DNA of 11,955 nucleotides from Clostridia bacterium (GTDB taxonomy: Bacteria; Bacillota; Clostridia; Oscillospirales; QAMX01), in the NCBI GenBank assembly GCA_017547975.1, contig JAFYNU010000110.1, forward strand, positions 1 to 11,955. Reading direction: 5' to 3'. Both the position numbers and the translations under genes were made by a program. Below the pieces are notes generated by a model. The model was not told the DNA's origin and did no database searches. It saw only the letters and a program-made list of their open reading frames with translations. How positions within the stretch are numbered: position 1 is the first letter of the stretch; every line of letters starts with the position of its first letter. Shown here piece by piece: positions 1 to 4,996 of this stretch.

Positions 1-1262
1 ACCGAGCAGAACCATTGCGGTGTGGCACGGAAGATGATGGGATTCTTGCATCTCCAGCAGTGGGGGTAGGAGTGGGCAACTACTTCAGAAGCGAAGAGGG
101 CGCCGCTTTCCTGCATATCTGCCAGAATGGCTTTATTGGATTCTTCGTAGTACATACCGGCAAACTTACCGGCATCGGCGGTCTGGTAGCCACGATCGTC
201 CACAGGGACGATGAGGTCCATGTTGTATTTACGGCAGGTGTTGTAGTCGTCGGCACCGAAACCGGGGGCGGTGTGTACGCAGCCCGTACCGGAATCCATG
301 GTAACGTATTCGGCCAGAACGACCAGACTTTCCCGATCAATGAAGGGGTGGGAAGTGGTGATGTATTCCAGCTCGTGCCCCTTGAACTCGGTTACGATTT
401 CGTAGGAAGCGATCTTGCCGACCTTCATGGTGTTTTCAGCCAGAGCAGTGGCGGTGATGTAGCATTCGCCGTTATCAGCCTTGATCAAGGCGTACTTTTC
501 GGAGGGGTTCAGGGCGATTGCCAGGTTACCCGGCAGGGTCCAGGTGGTGGTGGTCCAGATGACGAAATAGGTGTTTTCAAGGTCACAATGGGGAGCCAGG
601 ATACCCTTGTCATCCTTTACACGGAACTTTACGAAGATGGAAGTACAGGTATCGTCCTTGTACTCGATTTCGGCTTCGGCAAGAGCGGTTTCATCGTGGG
701 GGCACCAGTAAACCGGTTTGAGACCCTTGTAGATATAGCCCTTCTTGAACATTTCGCCGAATACCTTAACTTCTTCGGCTTCAAATTCAGGATTCATGGC
801 CAGATAGGGATGGTCCCAATCGCCAAGAACACCCAGACGGATGAACTGGTTGCGCTGACGGTCCACGAAGTCGGAGGCAAACTTGGTGCAGGCATTCCGG
901 AACTCGGGGATGGACATCTTCTTGCGGTCCAGCTTATTCTTCTTGATAATGGCGCTTTCAATAGGCATGCCGTGGTTATCCCAACCGGGAACGTAGGGGG
1001 CATAGTAACCGCTCATGGCTTTATAGCGGATGATGAAGTCCTTCAGGATCTTGTTCAGGGCGTGACCCATGTGAATGTCACCGTTGGAGAAGGGAGGGCC
1101 GTCGTGGAGAATGTAAGAGGGCTTGCCTTCGTTCTTCTTCTGGAGATTGCCGTAGATATCTTTGGCTTTCCAGGCTTCCAGGGCGACAGGCTCCCTTTGG
1201 GGAAGACCAGCCCGCATGGGGAAATCGGTCTTGGGCAGATTTAATGTTTTGTTATAATCCAT
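1..1262 (-). CDS. ileS: Isoleucyl-tRNA synthetase, N-terminal 420 residues (3' end off window)
   Basis: Cytoplasmic class I synthetase that activates isoleucine with ATP and charges tRNA-Ile. The reading frame is open from the ATG at 1262 to the left edge. The start MDYNKTLNLPKTDFPMR is typical of bacterial IleRS. The class I HIGH motif is HMGH at residues 64-67 within GPPFSNGDIHMGHALNK, followed by GWDNHGMPIE at 93-102. The CP1 editing domain shows the threonine-rich WTTTTWTLPGN and the GTGCVHTAPGFGADDY segment. The KMSKS loop and zinc-binding C-terminus would lie beyond the edge. The HIGH-region wording fits the ordinary bacterial (IleS1) form rather than the mupirocin-resistant IleS2 form. 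The gene starts 28 bases after the divIVA stop, with only a weak purine-rich GAGAGAG as ribosome binding site, about 10 bases upstream. It should therefore be cotranscribed with divIVA, with no room for its own leader. Confidence 0.96.
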   Translation of the reverse strand, partial: MDYNKTLNLPKTDFPMRAGLPQREPVALEAWKAKDIYGNLQKKNEGKPSYILHDGPPFSNGDIHMGHALNKILKDFIIRYKAMSGYYAPYVPGWDNHGMPIESAIIKKNKLDRKKMSIPEFRNACTKFASDFVDRQRNQFIRLGVLGDWDHPYLAMNPEFEAEEVKVFGEMFKKGYIYKGLKPVYWCPHDETALAEAEIEYKDDTCTSIFVKFRVKDDKGILAPHCDLENTYFVIWTTTTWTLPGNLAIALNPSEKYALIKADNGECYITATALAENTMKVGKIASYEIVTEFKGHELEYITTSHPFIDRESLVVLAEYVTMDSGTGCVHTAPGFGADDYNTCRKYNMDLIVPVDDRGYQTADAGKFAGMYYEESNKAILADMQESGALFASEVVAHSYPHCWRCKNPIIFRATPQWFCS

Positions 1263-1290
1263 GATGTAAAAACTCTCTCTGACTTTATTT

Positions 1291-2151
1291 TTATTTGATG
1301 GTGATGTCGAATTCCTTGCCGAACTTCAGGCCGGAGGCATCGGAAGCGGGCTTCTGGGGAGCGGGGGCGGAGGCGGGGGCAGACTTGAGCCCGATAATCT
1401 CGTCCCAGCTCATGCCGGCGGTGGGAGCTGCTGCGGGGGCGGTTCCGAGAATCTTGCTTGCAATATCATCCACGGTTTCGGCAACAGCTGCCGTTCCCTC
1501 GGCAACGGGAGCAGGTTCTTCCACAGCGACCGGTGCGGGAACGGGTTCGGGAATAGGTTCAGGAATCACCGAGACCGGTTCGGCAACGGGAACTTCTTCG
1601 ATAACCGGAGCGGGGGTCGGTTCGGCAACGGGAGCCGGAGCGGGAGTCGGGGTAAAGTCTTCAATATGAGCCTTGGTCTTGATCTTGGCAATCAGTTCGG
1701 TGTGGGCAATCAGTTCGCCAACGATCATGTCGATGAAGGTAGCGGCTTCTTCCTGTGCCTTTTCGAAACGAAGCTTTTCTTCCCGAATGGCATCCTTGTA
1801 TTCGGCGATCTTGGCGTCACCCAGGGTTTTGGCGGAAAGAAGCAGTTCGGAGCTCTTCTGTTCAGCATCGGCGATCATGGCGTCGCATTTGGACTTGGTT
1901 TCGGCCATCAAATCGTCGCTCATCTTCTGGGCACGGATCATAACTTCGTTCAAAGAAGCTTCACGCTGACGCAGGACCTCAACCTGAGAGGTGAGAGCGT
2001 GGAGCTTTTCGTTCAGAATGGCATTTTCACGGGAAAGAGAATCGATGGTCTCGGCAGCATTGTCAAGAACCTTGTCAACCTGATCGGGATTGTAGCCCCG
2101 GAAAGATACGTGATCAAAGGTGGAGTTTTTGATTTCGGAAGAGGTAATCAT
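1291..2151 (-). CDS. divIVA: DivIVA family cell-division / polarity protein with long Pro-Ala-Glu tail
   Basis: Predicted peripheral membrane scaffold that gathers on negatively curved membrane at division sites and poles and recruits partners. The N-terminal lipid-binding region (residues 1-30) contains SFRGYNPDQVDKVLD. Phe17-Arg18 fall at the same positions as the membrane-inserting Phe17 and Arg18 of Bacillus subtilis DivIVA. Residues about 30-165 are heptad-rich and look like a long coiled coil. Residues 167-220 are a low-complexity Pro/Ala/Val/Glu linker. The tail then holds three non-repetitive islands: VDDIASKILG (227-236), MSWDEIIGLK (247-256) and the extreme C-terminus LKFGKEFDITIK (275-286). 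At 286 residues it is longer than B. subtilis DivIVA (about 164) because of this tail. It lies 34 bases after sepF and 28 before ileS, the classic Firmicutes order. The call is sure for the family; the role of the tail is unknown. Confidence 0.93.
   Translation of the reverse strand: MITSSEIKNSTFDHVSFRGYNPDQVDKVLDNAAETIDSLSRENAILNEKLHALTSQVEVLRQREASLNEVMIRAQKMSDDLMAETKSKCDAMIADAEQKSSELLLSAKTLGDAKIAEYKDAIREEKLRFEKAQEEAATFIDMIVGELIAHTELIAKIKTKAHIEDFTPTPAPAPVAEPTPAPVIEEVPVAEPVSVIPEPIPEPVPAPVAVEEPAPVAEGTAAVAETVDDIASKILGTAPAAAPTAGMSWDEIIGLKSAPASAPAPQKPASDASGLKFGKEFDITIK
1499..1633 (-). repeat. Short in-frame repeats coding the P-V-A-E linker of DivIVA
   Basis: The 12-base word tcggcaacggga (plus strand) occurs at 1499-1510, 1580-1591 and 1622-1633, spaced by 81 and 42 bases, both multiples of three. 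A longer 15-base match, ggttcggcaacggga, covers the last two copies (1577-1591 and 1619-1633). On the coding strand each copy reads Pro-Val-Ala-Glu. The identical codons suggest the linker grew by short in-frame duplications (inference). Confidence 0.7.
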
Positions 2152-2164
2152 CGGATTTGTGTAA

Positions 2165-2171
2165 TCCTCCT
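2165..2171 (-). promoter_or_regulatory. Ribosome binding site of divIVA, unusually far from the start
   Basis: The coding strand shows AGGAGGA with about 13-14 bases between it and the ATG at 2151, longer than the usual 5-9. No in-frame ATG, GTG or TTG lies in the gap (codons GAT TAC ACA AAT CCG), so the start is kept. The long spacing may lower initiation. Confidence 0.7.
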
Positions 2172-2185
2172 TTTTCTTTTATTTG

Positions 2186-2671
2186 TTATAAATACATGCC
2201 GTTGTTTTCAAGTTCGTCAATAAGATCGCCCATGATTCCAACGTTGTAAGGGGTGATAATGTAAGTGTTGTTGGCAACGCGTTTAATCTTGCCCTGGTTT
2301 GCATAGGCAACACCGCTCAGGAAGTCGAGAATGCGGCGGGCAACGTCCTTGTTGGTGGATTCCAGATTCAGCACGACGGTATGCATCGATTTGAGAGAAT
2401 TTGCAATTTCAATGGAATCTTCAAATTCGGTGGGTTTTACAAGCACAACCTGAAGCTGGGTGGGAGTCGTGACGTTCATCACTCGGCCACTGCCATTTTC
2501 GGAGGGGGTGTCATCCTCGGTATCGACCGAAGCGGCACGACGGCGGAACGAACGGGCTCTGGAAGAAGAAGCTTCTTCTTCTTCAACCTCGTCTTCGCGT
2601 TCGTAATCGTCTTCGTATTCGTCGTATTCATCGGATCTGCCTGCGTTCTTGATCTTGTCCCATAAACTCAT
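2186..2671 (-). CDS. sepF: SepF cell-division protein (FtsZ membrane tether)
   Basis: SepF binds the FtsZ C-terminal tail and the membrane and helps build the division septum; it can partly replace FtsA. The N-terminus MSLWDKIKN (1-9) has the amphipathic pattern of the SepF membrane-targeting helix. Residues 14-33 are almost entirely acidic (Asp, Glu, Tyr), followed by a basic serine/arginine patch (36-47) and a flexible stretch to about 65. The conserved SepF core (residues about 70-150) includes LQVVLVKPTEFEDS, VVLNLESTNKDVARRILDFLSG and ITPYNVGIMGD. At 161 residues the length is normal. GGAGG at 2681-2685 stands 9 bases before the ATG, and an upstream ATG overlapping this spacer is out of frame and stops after three codons. 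The gene sits 39 bases after the HlyD-like gene and 34 before divIVA, as expected for the ylmF position in the Firmicutes division cluster. Confidence 0.95.
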   Translation of the reverse strand: MSLWDKIKNAGRSDEYDEYEDDYEREDEVEEEEASSSRARSFRRRAASVDTEDDTPSENGSGRVMNVTTPTQLQVVLVKPTEFEDSIEIANSLKSMHTVVLNLESTNKDVARRILDFLSGVAYANQGKIKRVANNTYIITPYNVGIMGDLIDELENNGMYL

Positions 2672-2710
2672 GGTAACATACCTCCAGTGATATATTCAAT
2701 GTTATTTTGG

Positions 2711-3937
2711 TTAGTTGGAAAGGGGCGTATTGGTAACAACCTTACCATCGTAGATCCCCTTGGTGTTGACGATAACGTAATCGTTGGTGAAAAGGCCGTC
2801 TTCGCTGGTCAAGTCAGCGTCAACAATGTAGTAGCGGTCGGTTTTCCAAAGAATATCCACCTCTACGTACCGTGCGGCATAACCCTGTAAACAGAAAACG
2901 CCGGTTTTTCCATCAATCATGCGCATGGCGTCAATGGGAATGCGATAACCTGTATACTCTTCAATCACAACGGTAACTTCGGCAGTTCGATACGCAGAGT
3001 ATTTGCCAATGTCAGCGCTGGAAGTGAATTCTAATACCACCATACCTTCAATTTCCGGGGAAACAGAGGTCAAGGTTGCGGTAATGCGGTCCCCCATAAT
3101 AGAAACCTGATAACGCTTATCAAGCTTCAAAGCCTTGGCGTCTTCGGCATTGGCAGGAAGCAGAAATTTCCACCGGTAATCGGTAACGATACGGCCGGGA
3201 CAGGAAGCAAAGGCAGTGGTGTGGACGGCGGGATCGGAAATGTATTTCTGTACTTCCTTGCAGGAAATGTTAGAAGCGTTCTCCATATTCAGAATGGCCT
3301 CAAAACCATCCGCAGTAGAGGAATAATATCCGCCGACCGAGGTGGTGAGCAAGGTGCCATAGCTTTCAGAGGAGGAAGAAAGCCGCATAGTATAGTAATT
3401 CAAAATATCTTCCAGGTTTGCTTCATCGGTAAGAGCATAGTGCCGCATGGCAAGTATGTCACCCAATTCGGAAGAAACTGCGGCAGATACGGAGAAATCC
3501 TGACCGGGATTCGGCCGAATGGCCAAAAGAGCCTGGATATCCTGATTCACGTCCGAAAGTTCGTAGTTTTCGTGGAAGGTTGTTTGAATGGCAGATAAAC
3601 GATCGTAAACGGTCTGCATAGAAAGCCGATCGAAGTAAGAATTGCTTTCGGCAGAGGAGGAGAAGACTCGCACATAATGATCGCCGGAAGCAACCTTTTC
3701 ACCATCGCTGCGGGTCAAAGAGTAGTAGGGTTGGGTAATATCGGGAAGGACAACCTCATCCCGAACCAACAAAGCGGTACCTTCTACCGTCTGACCGGCG
3801 GTTTCCAACGAAACGTGCACCGTCTGAATCTTCTGGTCGCGAAGAGCGATTCCGACCTGATAGATGATATACGCAAAAACAATGGCCAGCAAGGTTCCGA
3901 AGACCAAACGACCATAGGTGAAGGTTTTTTTCAGCAC
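2711..3937 (-). CDS. HlyD-like membrane-anchored protein of the sepF-divIVA cluster
   Basis: A predicted single-pass membrane protein of 408 residues, function not established. With the GTG start at 3937 the N-terminus is basic (MLKKTFTYGR), followed by one hydrophobic helix (about 10-31) and a long extracellular part. Residues about 50-93 (GTALLVRDEVV through DGEKVASGDHYVRVF) look like half of a biotinyl-lipoyl barrel-sandwich, as in HlyD-type adaptors. A helical segment follows (about 98-200), and the C-terminal part (IPIDAM, then VNTKGIYDGKVV) resembles the adaptor's beta-barrel end. Proteins of this kind in Clostridia are often annotated HlyD-family efflux adaptor, but no ABC transporter or outer-membrane partner is visible here, so transport is doubtful; an envelope role alongside SepF is inference. 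Start choice: a longer in-frame frame begins at a GTG at 3973, but that lies about 7 bases from the predicted transcription start and lacks a ribosome binding site, whereas AAAGGA stands 7 bases before the GTG at 3937. Confidence 0.72.
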   Translation of the reverse strand: MLKKTFTYGRLVFGTLLAIVFAYIIYQVGIALRDQKIQTVHVSLETAGQTVEGTALLVRDEVVLPDITQPYYSLTRSDGEKVASGDHYVRVFSSSAESNSYFDRLSMQTVYDRLSAIQTTFHENYELSDVNQDIQALLAIRPNPGQDFSVSAAVSSELGDILAMRHYALTDEANLEDILNYYTMRLSSSSESYGTLLTTSVGGYYSSTADGFEAILNMENASNISCKEVQKYISDPAVHTTAFASCPGRIVTDYRWKFLLPANAEDAKALKLDKRYQVSIMGDRITATLTSVSPEIEGMVVLEFTSSADIGKYSAYRTAEVTVVIEEYTGYRIPIDAMRMIDGKTGVFCLQGYAARYVEVDILWKTDRYYIVDADLTSEDGLFTNDYVIVNTKGIYDGKVVTNTPLSN

Positions 3938-3944
3938 GTTGTTT

Positions 3945-3950
3945 TCCTTT
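3945..3950 (-). promoter_or_regulatory. Ribosome binding site deciding the HlyD-like gene start
   Basis: AAAGGA on the coding strand, 7 bases before the GTG at 3937. It supports this start over the in-frame GTG at 3973, which has no comparable site. Confidence 0.65.
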
Positions 3951-3986
3951 CGGGTGGGAGCATAGACAAACACATACCTTTTATCT

Positions 3987-4015
3987 ATTATATCACAGCG
4001 TTATAAGCATTACAA
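3987..4015 (-). promoter_or_regulatory. Predicted sigma-A promoter of the HlyD-like - sepF - divIVA - ileS unit
   Basis: On the minus strand, -35 TTGTAA (4010-4015) and a perfect -10 TATAAT (3987-3992) are separated by exactly 17 bases. The -35 matches four of six consensus positions. Transcription should begin near 3980, giving a leader of about 43 bases before the GTG at 3937. It lies in the only gap of more than 50 bases in the window, between the miaA stop and the HlyD-like gene, and the surroundings are clearly AT-richer than the genes. It implies that the division unit can be expressed apart from the repair/tRNA operon. Confidence 0.7.
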
Positions 4016-4076
4016 GCAAAAATCGCAGAAAATTCGCCAATATAGCAAGGAAATTTATAGATAATTGGTGTAGGTT

Positions 4077-4994
4077 TCAGAGGGAGAGGAAGGCTGAGAT
4101 TTTTTCGCAGGTAACTTCCAAAAGAGACTCCTTTGAACTGCATGCATTCAGCATACAAGCGCCCTCAACCCCCCGGAGCCATGTCATCTGCCTTTTGGCA
4201 TACTGACGGGTGCGGCGTTTGATCAGTTCGGAGGCTTCGGCGGGAGTTGCCGTTTCAAGGAATTCCTTGTATCCAATGGCCTGCATAGCCGGGGTATCGG
4301 ACGGAAGATGGAGATCCAAAATGGTTTGTGCTTCGGCAGAAAGGCCTTCCCTCATCATTTCGTCTACACGAAGGTCGATACGCTTGTAGAGGGACTCACG
4401 GTCGGGGTAATCCAGCGCAAGATAAAGCGCATGATACCGTGGAGAGTTGGTGTAGAATGCAAGCTCGCTGGCTTTTTTGCCGGTTTCTTCCATCAATTCC
4501 AATGCTCGGATTACCCGTTTGGTGTTGTTGGGATGAATGGCTTCCGCACGGGCAGGATCCTTGGAACAAAGCAATTCCCAAAGGGCCTGCGGACCGATTC
4601 GGGAAAGCATTTCTTCGTATTTTTTTCGGATTGCATCGTTTTTGCCGGGCCCTTCGGCGCTGACGCCTTCTATCAGGGCTTTGATATAGAAACCGGTGCC
4701 GCCGCATATCAGGGGGATTTTTCCACGGGAGAGGATCTCTGCGACAGCGGTGTCCGCAAGCCGGCAATAATCGGAAACGGAGAAGGACTCCCAGGGTTCG
4801 ACAACGTCAAGAAGATGATGGGGAACCTGGGCCTGTTCTTCGGGGGTAGCTTTTGCGGTGGCGATATCCATGGATTTATATACCTGCATGGAATCGGCGG
4901 AAATAATTTCAAACGGAAAGACCTTGGCGAGAGAAAGTGCCAGGGAGGTTTTTCCGCTTGCGGTGGGGCCGGAAAGTACGACGATCTTTTCCAT
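4077..4994 (-). CDS. miaA: tRNA dimethylallyltransferase MiaA
   Basis: Transfers the dimethylallyl group from DMAPP to N6 of A37 in tRNAs reading UNN codons, giving i6A37, the substrate of MiaB. The P-loop is GPTASGKT (residues 9-16), followed by the family motif DSMQVY (34-39; Asp34 aligns with the proposed catalytic base) and ICGGTGFYIKAL (96-107). Further family segments are HPNNTKRVIRALE, AMQAIGYKE and RRTRQYAKRQMTW (from 260). At 305 residues it is full length. The ATG lies 2 bases after the mutL stop, and its ribosome binding site GGAGG is inside the last codons of mutL, so the two are translationally close. mutL-miaA adjacency is widespread in bacteria. No hfq gene follows, unlike the common mutL-miaA-hfq order. 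Confidence 0.97.
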   Translation of the reverse strand: MEKIVVLSGPTASGKTSLALSLAKVFPFEIISADSMQVYKSMDIATAKATPEEQAQVPHHLLDVVEPWESFSVSDYCRLADTAVAEILSRGKIPLICGGTGFYIKALIEGVSAEGPGKNDAIRKKYEEMLSRIGPQALWELLCSKDPARAEAIHPNNTKRVIRALELMEETGKKASELAFYTNSPRYHALYLALDYPDRESLYKRIDLRVDEMMREGLSAEAQTILDLHLPSDTPAMQAIGYKEFLETATPAEASELIKRRTRQYAKRQMTWLRGVEGACMLNACSSKESLLEVTCEKISAFLSL

Positions 4995-4996
4995 GG

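Noticed and set aside
15..1244. 409-codon open frame on the plus strand opposite ileS
   Set aside because: Its translation is Gly/Val/Phe-rich with no family resemblance, and the minus strand encodes an unmistakable IleRS N-terminus through the same bases. It is a codon-bias shadow.
1295..1669. Plus-strand frame rich in Gly/Ala/Ser/Thr opposite the divIVA tail
   Set aside because: It mirrors the Pro/Ala/Glu repeats of DivIVA read backwards; low complexity on both strands, with only the minus strand supported by family and context.
2185..2211. TTGAAA and TATAAC hexamers at the end of sepF as a divIVA promoter
   Set aside because: The spacer is 15 bases, too short for a normal sigma-A promoter, and the -10 would lie in the sepF stop region; likely chance.
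4037..4068. Possible hairpin after miaA (CCAAT...ATTGG) as a terminator
   Set aside because: The stem is about 7 bp with a bulge, AT-rich, with a 17-base loop and no directly adjacent U-run. Too weak to call a terminator; read-through into the division unit remains possible.
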